Assembly (NCBI GenBank): GCA_015501605.1
Contig: JADNRZ010000006.1
Coordinates: 186,001 to 250,000 of the forward strand
From: Panaeolus papilionaceus
Lineage: Eukaryota > Basidiomycota > Agaricomycetes > Agaricales
DNA length: 64,000 nucleotides
Direction: 5' to 3'
In this document: positions 34,250 through 44,257 of the stretch, one piece after another
Layout of the letters: each line of letters opens with the position of its first letter
Position numbering within the stretch: the stretch's first letter is position 1
Program-made: the position numbers and the translations under genes
Notes under the pieces: generated by a model
What the model saw: the letters and a program-made list of their open reading frames with translations, nothing else
The model's database searches: none
Told to the model about the DNA's origin: nothing

Positions 34250-35928
34250 ATGGCCACTCGTTTTCAGTCGCTGATTCCATATATCTATCATGAGAAACAG
34301 CAACAAGGATCTATGTTATGTGCACAACACGCTTTGAATTCACTCCTTCGTAAGCACTTGCATTCTAATTAAATTTCGTCGGTTGATCCTTTCAAATTCG
34401 TTTATGTTTAAATCACTTTCGTTAGAGGGAAACTATGTAGGGTTTTAGCATTTATGTCTTAAGTTCCAGTTAATGCATCGTATTGATTGTCGTACATACA
34501 GTACACTGCCCCTGATCTGTCTGATCTGGCCCGCAATCTTGATGACCTTGAAGAGACTCATCATTACGAAAACACTCGAAACGATTCCAGCAATAATATG
34601 GATGATACTGGTACTTGAGCAGCACAAATAATTGGACTACGAATCATCTCAACATCTTTGTCTTCAGGCTTCTTTTCCATACAAGTGATCGAGAATGCCC
34701 TGAAAGTATGGGGCCTGAAGTCTGTTCATCATTGAATTATCCACCACATCTTTTAAGCTGACAATCAACTCAGCCTCATTCGTTGGCGAAGTGAGGAAAT
34801 GCGCCCTTACCAAGACAATCCACAGTATGTGTAGTTAAATATCTCGAGTCATGAACGTCCCCTTCTAATGACTTGTGGAACAGATCGCAACTAGGTTTTA
34901 TTCTTAATCTTGAACAACACTGGTTCACTTTGCGTCGATTCGGTCATGCTGAACCCAAAATCGAGGCGGATGAAGGCAATGGACACTGGTTCAACTTGAA
35001 TTCGTTTTTACCTGAGCCAGAGTGGGTAGGTAGGGAATACCTAAAAATGGTTTTGCAGCAATCGGAGGCCGAGGGTACGCATCCTTGTTGGGAGAGTCAA
35101 CATCCTCTGACGAATTTCATCTCAGGCTATTCTGTTTTCGTTGTTACCCAAGCTGATCCGGAAGCCCCAATGGCTTTACCTCGCACACAGGCGGATATCA
35201 TGGCCTCGTCTATATTAGAGTCTAATACGGCACAGCCCACCCGCAGCGACAATCCAGAAGGCATGGAGATGGATCTAGGAGAGGAGGATTATGAACTTCA
35301 GGCCGCCTTGCAGGCATCGTTGATGGCGAACTCTGCTGAACCAGACACCTCAGATGCTATCCATGACTCGCAATCCAGCCCACCACACTTCCCCGGTATA
35401 TTCGCATCTGAGCCAGCTTCATCGAGCAGCGCAGCGCAGGTTGATGATCCTGTTCAGGCTAGCATGGAACGAAATCGTTTACTATTAGAACGCATGAAAA
35501 GAGAGCAAGAGTTTGCCCAGCGAGAATTGTGGTCAGAAGCCGACCTGTCCCCAGAGGAAGCTGCTGCATTACAAGAGAGAAGGGAGCGAAGGAGACGCCA
35601 GGAGGAGGAGGAGGAAAGAGAGTTGCAACTGGCCATAGAAGCAAGCGAAAGGCTTGCTGTAGAGGGTCCCCCGCCAGATGCGATCATTAGTCGGCAAGAG
35701 GAGGAGGAAGAGGACCCCCAGCTGCAGGCTGCCCTCAGGGCTTCCCTTCAATCAGCTCATGCGAACACCTCGACACACTCCCCGACAGAATCGGATTCGT
35801 CCTCGGATTGTGAGCGCTCTGATACACAAGACGCAACAACCTCAACCATCCCTGAAAAACGATCAACTGAAGCCCACTTCTCGGTAGATGAGATGAGGCG
35901 CAAACGTCTTGAAAGGTTCGGCATGTGA
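34250..35928 (+). CDS. ATXN3: Ataxin-3-like Josephin deubiquitinase with UIMs
   Basis: Cysteine protease that trims ubiquitin chains. Six exons (34250-34349, 34426-34436, 34502-34610, 34668-34719, 34774-34824, 34884-35928) give 455 residues. The Josephin domain opens with IYHEKQQQGSMLCAQHALNS, catalytic Cys24. The catalytic His is in LEQHWFTLRRF and the Asn in GHWFNLNSF. The second exon is only 11 nt and supplies part of the QGNYYTAPDL block; without it the frame is lost. Downstream are ubiquitin-interacting motifs: DYELQAALQASL, ERELQLAIEASE and DPQLQAALRASL. Acidic and Ser-rich linkers separate them. There is no polyglutamine tract of the human type. Together with the membrane RING E3 that follows and Tom1, it is one of three ubiquitin-system genes in the window. 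Confidence 0.95.
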
Positions 35929-36110
35929 TGTTCTGCCGCTCGTTTTTCGGTCATTTATCACATCACTCATATTGAAGTTGCAACATATACATACACATTC
36001 GTAGTGTACAGACAACCATTTTACATAAACTAAATACGCAGACTACATGGGAAGCAAATGCAGAGGGAGGACACATCGATTGCAGTAAAACACTGGACAT
36101 TTTGTATGCA

Positions 36111-38183
36111 CTATGTACTATCAGCTGTCGTGTGTTGCAGACCAAGACTATGACGAGTCTCATGACGAGTGACGGGACGATTTTGATGTTGGTCATGATG
36201 CCTGCGTACCGCGAAACGAAGATATTGAGAAAATCTGCCATTGTTTCGTGATTGTAATTGGGTCGTCTGTTCGTTCTCGTCGGTGTCTGATGAATAATCA
36301 TCAGCTGCTCCTGAAAGTATGGTTTCCAGTGCTAAGAAATCTACATCGAATGTGTATGAGTCAATAAACCCGGTCTTTTCGACTTGAGACGTCGACACGC
36401 ACCCTGGCGACAAATTGGACAAGAACTCGACAACTTGAGTAGCCAAGGGTCCACACATCCCTGATGGAATCTATGTTTGCCCTCGCATGGCAAGACACGC
36501 AGATCGTCACCCTCTTCGAAGTCCACGATGCATATGGGACAGGTTTCTCGTCCGAACGACAATGGGATAGAGTCTCCATGTTGCTGGGCGTCTTGTGCGG
36601 CGTTTTCTTGGTGCACGCTAAAAGTGCCAGCAAACGAGGTCTGTGCTAAGGGAGCGACAGTAGTGGATGTCAAAATCCCGTGCCGACTGGATCCCTGCAG
36701 AATACTGGTGTGTTGTGGGTAATCGGAATGTATCACCAGGTCTCTATGTTGTTCAGGTATCGCTCTCAAAACTTCTGCAGACCAGCTGCCCGAAGCAGCA
36801 ATGATCTCAGATTCGGACGCTTTCTGAACTCCTTGTGAATCGTGGCTTTGGGATTCCAAATCTTTTTCTCTTGAAGAGGGTTCTCCCTCTGAACCTGAAA
36901 ACTTGACGATTGGAAATGTATCCAAAATTGCCCTGGTAAGCCCTCTTGCTCGACTCTGAGCTGAAAAGCCATTCTCGTCTAATGCTCGAGGTCCATAGCG
37001 GTCTGGATGTCGAATTGCACGTATCGCCTGTAACATAGACAAAGCATGTTAGATTTGCGTTGTGGTGTATGGATGGAAAATTTGGACGACTCACGCCCGA
37101 TACTATCACGACGCAGAAAAGAGCAGAGACGCAACCAGTTATAGCGTATAACACAATCCTATAGATATGTATAGTAAGGAAGATATTCACAAGTGCGAAG
37201 TGTGAAACAAGGTACATTGCAAGTGCCGTCTTGGGAGAGCTTCCTGCCATTGCTCTTGCAGGTGTAGTGCCTCCCGATGTGCTTGTAGGATCTGTGCTGA
37301 GATCTGTTGCATTATAAGCGCGCAAGGCAGCGAGGAGATAACCACCAGACACTGGATACCCCAGATCAATCGACCTCGTGATATCAGCTGCAGAGTTGTT
37401 GAGTTGTTGGGAATCAAAATTGTGGAGGCTTTTGTTTTGGGGTCCTAGTTGACCAAATTGGTATTCAATAAGATGAGCGCTCGTCAAACTCTGTGTAGAG
37501 AATATGTCGAAAACCTGGTCAAACGTTGCTGGATCCGAGTATTCGGGGTTTATAACGCATGCAGCTGAGTAAAGCGAGTACAGCAGCTGAGAAATGTTCA
37601 GTTGATTGTAATAGAGGTGGGCACCAAATACTGCTGCTTACGGCTGAGACAGCACCTTTATCGCGGGCGAGCGTGAATATATCCTCGTTCATGGATGCGT
37701 CAGTGGCATTTTTATCGCAAGAAACCAGTGCTATCCATGGGGTTGATGCTATTATATATAATATCGGTAAAAAGGCGGAAAAACAAACAATAATACGTAT
37801 ACTGACTTGGGGGTGTAGTGCTGTTGACTTTCTCCTCAGAAAAGTGGACAAGGGCGCCCTAATTGCCATGAGGTTATATAATGGGTATCATTAGAGTTCT
37901 GGGTACCTTGCTAAGACCTGTACTTCCATTTCCGACTAGTTGATAGGAGACGTACTCCTGGTATGATCTATCGTGAACGCTAGGTGCTTTGTGCTAGGAT
38001 TAAATAAGTCCGTGGCACATACCCGTTGGAATACCACTGCAACATGAGTTTAGATATATCTGTCACATTCAAGCCGGCCGCAATTGCATCCTTGGTAGAA
38101 TTTGTGGGTAAGGCAGGAATGTATCCAAAGGCGAGCTGTAGCAGGGACAGGGTAACAACGCTTTGTTGGAGAAGGTGGAGCAT
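36111..38183 (-). CDS. Transmembrane RING-H2 E3 ubiquitin ligase
   Basis: A membrane-anchored E3. The N-terminus from 38183 has a signal peptide (SVVTLSLLQLAFGYIPALP), followed by a lumenal or extracellular region with several N-glycosylation sites (e.g. NSTK, NVTD) and a PA-domain-like stretch (IPWIALVSCDKN, DKGAVSAV). One clear membrane helix is built by splicing: IVLYAITGCVSALFCVVIV, running into the cytoplasmic AIRAIRHPDRYGPR. The RING-H2 finger is CPICIVDFEEGDDLRVLPC, then HRFHQGC and SSSCPICRQ. The last exon adds an acidic and His/Arg-rich tail to the stop at 36111. The order signal, PA-like, helix, RING is that of PA-TM-RING ligases such as RNF13 or fungal relatives that act on endosomes or vacuoles; the substrate is unknown. 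CACGTG lies 198 bp upstream. Confidence 0.85.
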
Positions 38184-38380
38184 TTAGGAGGAGAGCGATT
38201 CAGAGAAGAGACAATGTTGAAGTCTTTCGAGTCTTCAACAAGGTTATGATGGTTGTTCCAGACGTTCAAGCGGCATGCACAGTTTGGAATACCACAGGCT
38301 TAGAAACCCGTGGAGAACATGCGGATTCAGGAGGGTCGACTTTAATTAGCACTTGCACTGGCAGCCTGCATGTTCCCTAC

Positions 38381-38386
38381 CACGTG
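38381..38386. promoter_or_regulatory. CACGTG E-box upstream of RING gene
   Basis: Perfect CACGTG in context CCACGTGAT, in the spacer between the TBC gene end and the RING E3 start, 198 bp from that ATG. See the recurrent-motif finding. Confidence 0.4.
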
Positions 38387-38439
38387 ATACAATCATTCCA
38401 ATGACATCATATCTTAAAAGATAGGGGTAATATATGTCT

Positions 38440-40881
38440 TCAACTACTGCCTCGCTTTAAACTCCCCATCATCTGCGCAAGGGATATTCGATTTGAACTC
38501 TGTGCATCAGCATTTTGGTGCATAGCTTCCGCATAGCTAAACTTCATTTAGCTTGAAATATGGAGCATAAAATAAAAGCTTCACATACAGCAATTTATAT
38601 CGCACCAACTCCTCTTCCATTTCTTCGTTTCGTAACCGCTGTTTTACTATTTCGTTCTAGTGCACAAGCTGTGAGTCAGGGGATAAAAATCTTAGCAGAA
38701 ATAAAATAACTGACGAGAACTTCTACGTGTTCTGCATTAAGCTGTGCGAGGCTGTTTTCGAGGCTTTTCCTTGAGTGGTGTATCAGACACAGGACAAAGT
38801 GAAGGGACGAATATACACGTACACTTGATTGCCCAATGCTCGATTACTGTTCCGAAGTTCGTCCATTTGTATTTTATGCTTATTTGTTTCACGCTGTTTA
38901 TTTTTAAACTCCTAAGTTGTTTTTTCGGAGCAGTGCGTCATAGCTCACCATCAGGTCTTCGTATTCGTGCCTGTAGCAATCCAACATGAATGGCGTGATG
39001 CGCAGAGATACAGCATCATTCACAAATTCGTCGACCTTGTACCTGAGACTACCACCTTCTGATCCTTGTGGTTCTACCTGGCATGTTTATGAGTATATGT
39101 TCGCTTACCGGTTAACGGGAATATACCTGATAGCAGTCAAGGAGTTTGTTGTTCAGGAATGCGAGAATGGCATCAAACTTGAGTGACAGCAGTGCTTCCT
39201 CGTTCTTTTTCAACAGCGTTATGCTAAATCCAAAAATGGCCTCTATTCCATTTGCGAGACAGTTATCGTATATGCGAAAAACAAGCTCAAGGGGGAATCT
39301 GAAGTTAATATCAATGCGGTGAACTTTATCACATTTTCATTCAGATCAAATGTACTCACCTGTAGCTGAAAAGCGTTAGAAACCATTGTGAGCAATACAT
39401 GCTGGATTTAACCCCTTGTCGCAGGAAGTGGACGTGCAGAACAGGGAGAAGGTCTTCCAGTAGTCGGTCAAACTACCATTAGAACCATTTAGAAACATAT
39501 CACAAGCAGACGATGAGAAAGCATATTACTTGAAACTGGTGTGTTCGTCAGTAGGTGTAACACCCAAATCACATACACATACAAGTCTCATCTGTAATTT
39601 GGGCATTTCCGGAAGGAAGTGCCCCTGGAGATCATAGACCGTCATGAGTCGCACCAAAAGTGAAAACGCCTCCTCGTCGGGCATCTAAGTGACGATTTAG
39701 TTGGCTTAATGCACAAAAGGAGGCGAAGAGGACGACTCACGTTTAACAATAAGATGGCCACAATGAATGGAAGACCCTGACAGTACCCGACTTGGGGATC
39801 GTACCTTGTAAAGAGAGTCATCTATGAGGGATAGCTTGGTTGCGGACATGGATGAGGAGCTCACAGTGAATATGCCTTCAACACGTTGAACAAATTTTCC
39901 TGACCAATCCCTTGTCCGTCTGTAAAATAATCATGATGTGGGAACGTCCTATGGAAAGGAAGAGATAGTCAGCGTGCGTCGAAGTGGGAATCAAGGATGT
40001 CCTACCTCCCAAGATCTCGTGTAATAGCTTTCTCGTGGGTACTCGTTTCTTTGAGGAGCCTGAGGTACGTTGCCTCCAACTCTGGGTCTTTTGATGCTGC
40101 CCTTTATAAACTCAGGTCTAAGAAAACGCGCACAAAGGAAAGATGTGATACACACATGTGCTGCCACATCATGCCTCGAAGAGTAGGTGGAATACCTCGT
40201 TGGATAGCCTGGGCCAACTCTTCAGGTTTATCGGTAGCAAAAGCATGATAATCTCATGGTGGCCCAAATTCTAAGGAATGAATTATATCTTCAACAGCGA
40301 ACAGGGCTTACCCGATATGACAATGCCCCAGAAATCTAAATAAATTCCGGTATGAAATGTGAATGGGAGTACGGCAAAGCTCAAAGCGTACCCCAGTCAA
40401 TGGTGTTTTCGGTCACATTGTGCTCCTTCGAATCCTGTTCCTGTAACCTAGCAAACTCCTCCTTGAGTTTGAGCTGACCATCTAAGCTTGCTCGAGCCCG
40501 ACCAGCTTGCTCATGAATATCAGCCCGTGCGGCAAAGACCGTCCCAGGTTGTTGTTCATGCAGCGAGCGAATAGTAGTTGTCGAAGCCGTCTTCTTGTGA
40601 CTTTTTAATGTCGATGAGGCTTGGCTGGGAGGCCGAGGTGAGGCAATGTCATCCTCATCGTACTGTTCATTTGGATTTGGACGAGCAGTGAGAGCTACTG
40701 GAGAAAAGTTGTCGTCGTCCAATGCGATGTCATTAAAGTCCGATGCGAGGGAGCTTCGTCGAGATCGTCGGTCTAAGAAAGTCTCTTGCTTGGCTGGTGA
40801 GTGCAGCGATTCTAATGGATCGGGTAGAATATGGGCTGCGACGACTGAAGGGAGTTTGAAGTTGTCGGGAGAAGATGGCAT
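38440..40881 (-). CDS. Gyp5-like TBC-domain Rab GTPase-activating protein
   Basis: Speeds GTP hydrolysis on Rab GTPases in secretory traffic. The first exon (from 40881) is a disordered Ser/Asp-rich head. The TBC domain is split over about eight short exons. Visible pieces: DKPEELAQAIQRGIPPTLRG with MMWQHM, RTFPHHDYFTDGQGIGQ (arginine-finger block), VGYCQGLPFIVAILLLN (glutamine-finger block), and FPLELVFRIYDNCLANGIEA. After VDEFVNDAVSLRITPFML a C-terminal coiled coil follows: DELRNSNRALGNQV, SLENSLAQLNAEH, RLRNEEMEEELVRYKLLYAE. The final exon (stop 38440-38442) ends MGSLKRGSS and was found by choosing the GTATGT donor that gives the usual YKLLYAEAMH run. The layout resembles Gyp5/EVI5-type GAPs. 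The specific Rab target is not readable. Confidence 0.88.
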
Positions 40882-41388
40882 TTCCTAATTCAGGACTCGA
40901 CTCGACTGCGAGGTGACGGGTGGAACAAGTATAGATGGAAGAGGAGTAAGTTATGATTTGGAAACGGTTAGAAGCAGAATATATTATTTGAATATGCAAG
41001 TGAAAGTTATGTATGGAATGATCTGTGAAAAAAAGGGAATTTGTGAATATTAATTATACAGGTACCTCAATAGACCCCAGTGCGGGCTCAAAACGTTCCG
41101 TGTGATATGAAAATATGTTTACGGTGCATTAAGCGTCCTGGATTGGATAGTCCGAATAAGCGGGGTAGGTAGTATGTATGTTAGAAAATAAAAAGGGGTA
41201 TCTCGACACAAAAAAAATCAAAAAAAAAAAAAAAAAAAATCACGACAACTCTACTGCTACAAATTAGGACCAAAGAAAGAAAGGAAGATGAGGGATAGTG
41301 TACAATATGATGGATGAATCTAAAGCACAGAAAATAATTTAGATGATGTCGAGGATATGCTGATCATAGCTCTGTATTAAAGTGTTAT
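40882..41388. other. TBC/yippee spacer with A20 tract
   Basis: A 507-bp spacer between two minus-strand genes. It holds A8 (41210-41217), a TC interruption, and a perfect A20 (41220-41239) on the plus strand, i.e. poly-T on the coding strand. This could be a nucleosome-excluding tract upstream of the TBC gene or part of the yippee gene 3' region. No gene or RNA seen. Confidence 0.5.
41220..41239. repeat. Poly(A) homopolymer, 20 nt
   Basis: Twenty consecutive A residues, the longest homopolymer that I saw in the window. Exact length is likely to be unreliable in sequencing. Confidence 0.85.
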
Positions 41389-42033
41389 CTAAAGGAGACT
41401 TGCAGCATCCGAGTCTGAACCTGATTCGGAACGCGATCGAGAAGAGGACGAGTGTAGTTCTTCTTGAATGTAGAGGTGTTCCAATTCCAGCAGACAGTAT
41501 CCCTCTTTCCAAGTCTCTGATGGTTCATGGGCACGAACAATCTTCCAACCTAGATATGCTAAACAAACTCCGCACGTAATTTCTTGCATCGTATGTGCAC
41601 CCGTGGCCATCAACTGTACCCCAGGTTTTGCCAGCTTACAGTTGTATCTGTATGATATAATAAAATGAGGTCGGAGGCATGAGGCATCGGTAAGGGTAAC
41701 ACAAACGTTTCAGTGAACAGAGATGCTTTGCCAGAAAAGCCTCGGAATGACCGTGAATTAGGGGGAATCTACAAACGAGAATTATTCAATCGAAAAAAGT
41801 AATTTTTCAGCAAGCAATATTCTTACTGATGATTGGGGTAATAGAACGTTATGAGAGGTTATGCATGTACCACATTTTTTACAGGTTAAAGCTCTGGGAA
41901 TTTTGGGCAATGGCCGAGATGAGCGCTTTGATTGAATTGCATCTGCTGGGGGTTGGAGTGACTGAGGACTGGGAACTGCAGGTAGCCTACGACGAGCGCT
42001 CGTAGAAGAATGAAAATCAGACTCGTTATTCAT
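41389..42033 (-). CDS. Yippee-like zinc-binding protein
   Basis: Member of the yippee (YPEL) family, a compact zinc-binding beta-fold shared with Mis18 and cereblon and of uncertain role in cell division. Three exons. The first (from the ATG at 42031-42033) has a disordered Ser/Pro head, then the first zinc pair CKKCGTCITSHNVLLP. The second adds SFRGFSGKASLFTE, the family core. The third gives YNCKLAKPGVQLMATG, the second zinc pair ITCGVCLAYLGWK and ETWKEGYCLLE, then a Ser/Asp-rich tail. Spacing of the two CxxC pairs fits yippee rather than Mis18. An in-frame ATG 29 codons upstream adds a hydrophobic segment that looks unlike the family, so the internal ATG is preferred. Divergent from allantoinase, 220 bp between ATGs. 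Confidence 0.9.
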
Positions 42034-42253
42034 GAGCAGCAGTGAGAACAGCACAAGTGGGAGGATGTTATAAAAATATAGCGTGAGCTTCCCTGACCGA
42101 ATACACAGGCTTGTGAACAATGTGAACAGATCGAGACATTGCGACCCTTGAAAGGCTGTGGTCTTGATGGAGAATCACTTTTCCTTATCTAATCTATTTA
42201 ATTATTACTTTCACCACCTCAGCTTCATCTTAAGCACCTATTATCTGCCTTAC

Positions 42254-43937
42254 ATGTCTGATTATCTCGTCTGCTCTGGGGAAAATGTTATGCTTCCGGG
42301 TCAAAATTCCCTTCAAAAAGCAACAATAATCGTCGACAAGTCATCTGGGAAGATTGTTAACATCCGTCATACTCGTCCAACCTCACTTGAACAGTTGTCC
42401 AACGAGTTTGCTCCCAAAACAATTCAATGGGTTGATGTCGGCGACAAAGTCATATTGCCTGGCTTGGTAGAGTAAGTCGTGTCAGATCCTGCTATCTGTT
42501 GTCCGGCCATTAACATAGCCCCTATCTTCTTCATCATAGTGCTCATGTTCATCTCAACGAACCAGGAAGGACTGCATGGGAAGGTTTTTATACTGGAACA
42601 AGAGCGGCCTTGTCAGGGGGTATAACCACACTGGTTGACATGCCTTTGAATTCCCTACCCCCAACCACCACCACTTCCAATCTGAAAGCAAAGAAACTTG
42701 TTGCCCAAGGACAGTGTTATACCGACGTTGCTTTCTGGGGCGGTGTTATTCCAGGCAACCAGGTGCGTCTGTCGCCTGGTCCATCATCTTTTCAGTTTGT
42801 TTATAAATGTCGCATGCAGGACGATTTGAAACCTTTATTGAGAGATGGCGTTCGAGGATTCAAATGTTTTCTAATGGAGAGTGGCGTTGATGTAATTCCT
42901 CAGCATTTCTGATACTTGGTGGTTTGAACTCACGACTCCATGGTAGGAGTTTCCCTGCGTTACAGAGTCAGATTTACGTCTGGCCATGAAGCAACTACAG
43001 GTTACTATAAACTGTATTTTGCTACACCAGGCCCGACTAACGTTAATTTATAGGGGGAGAATACAGTTCTCCTGTTTCACGCTGAACTCGAGGAGCCGAA
43101 GCTGGGATCTGATGTCACACAGCTTGACCCATGCAAATACACTACTTTCCTCGCATCACGTCCTCAACAGCTCGAAGTGAACGCCATATCCCTTATCATC
43201 AAGCTCCTCAGAGAATATCCCAATCTGCGGTGCCATATCGTTCATTTGTCGGCGGCTGCAGCAATCCCCCTGATCCGTGATGCGAGGGCTGAAGGCCTAC
43301 CTCTCACTGTGGAAACATGCTTCCATTATTTGTGTCTGGCAGCAGAGGATATTCCAAGTGGTCATGCCGAATTCAAGTGCTGCCCTCCCGTCCGCGAGAA
43401 CGCTAATCGAGACCAACTCTGGGACGCTCTCAAGGAAGGACTAATCGACTTTGTGGTATCTGATCACAGTCCTTGTACTCTGGACTTGAAGAGGTTGGAT
43501 GATGGTAATCTCATGGCTGCTTGGGGGGGATTAGTACCTTAGGCCTTGGCCTTAGTTTGCTCTGGACGGAAGGTCAGAAGCGAGGCGTAAGTATTAGCAA
43601 TATCGTTGAGTGGACGAGTAAAAACACAGCAGAGCATGCTGGGCTTGGTAAATGCAAGGGTCAGATTGCGGTGGATTACGATGGGGACCTAATTATATGG
43701 GATTCAGAACACAAATACGAGGTAAGTTGCGTTTATCGCTATTATTTGCGAAATATCTGCGGTTTGCTCAAAACTTCCTACGTCTAGGTCAGCAAAGAGC
43801 TTCTGCAGTATAAAAACAAGATATCCCCCTACGAAGGCACAAAATTGCGTGGCCGTGTCGAACAAGTGTTTCTTCACGGTCACAGCGTTTTCGAACAAAA
43901 TACTGGTTTTCAGGACCCTATCGGTCGACTCCTCTGA
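42254..43937 (+). CDS. DAL1: Allantoinase (DAL1), with apparent frameshift in a G7 run
   Basis: Opens the hydantoin ring of allantoin to allantoate in purine-nitrogen salvage. The first exon (42254-42471) starts [16 protein letters not shown]. The next gives [16 protein letters not shown], with the first metal-binding histidines. Later exons carry [11 protein letters not shown] (metal-bridging lysine), [24 protein letters not shown] and FVVSDHSPC, all expected in the cyclic amidohydrolase family. At 43523-43529 a run of seven G breaks the frame: upstream reads MAAWGG and then stops at 43540-43542, while downstream [12 protein letters not shown] continues in the next frame. No GT-AG intron fits. 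One more G would restore an [10 protein letters not shown] block. The rest of the gene is intact to the stop at 43935-43937, so a sequencing error or a very recent mutation is more likely than an old pseudogene. Confidence 0.88.
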
Positions 43938-44257
43938 AGCGTCGCTTTCTATGGCAATGCATTATTTTTTGTGCACACAAGAAGGCGGTGCTAATGGATC
44001 CACTTCTATTAGTGTACATTTAGGAAATACATACGAACCATTCTCACTTTCGAAACTTCTTCAGTACAGGTTCAAGTAAAGTAATTTTAGGATTGACTTA
44101 ATCAGGATTGAAGCCGAGAGTCCGGCGGCACTAAGCCCGAAATTTGTTCAAAGTGATGTCAGTTCTTCCGGCGTCCTGCTCTTATACACCACAACGACTT
44201 TGGAAGGCTCCAGGTCATTTGGATGCCAATCCCATCTTACTCTAGGAACCTTTGGAT
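43938..44257. other. Spacer between allantoinase and ABC1 kinase, nothing found
   Basis: A 320-bp spacer between two plus-strand genes, containing the allantoinase 3' region and the kinase promoter. No repeats, RNA genes or clear boxes noted. Confidence 0.5.
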
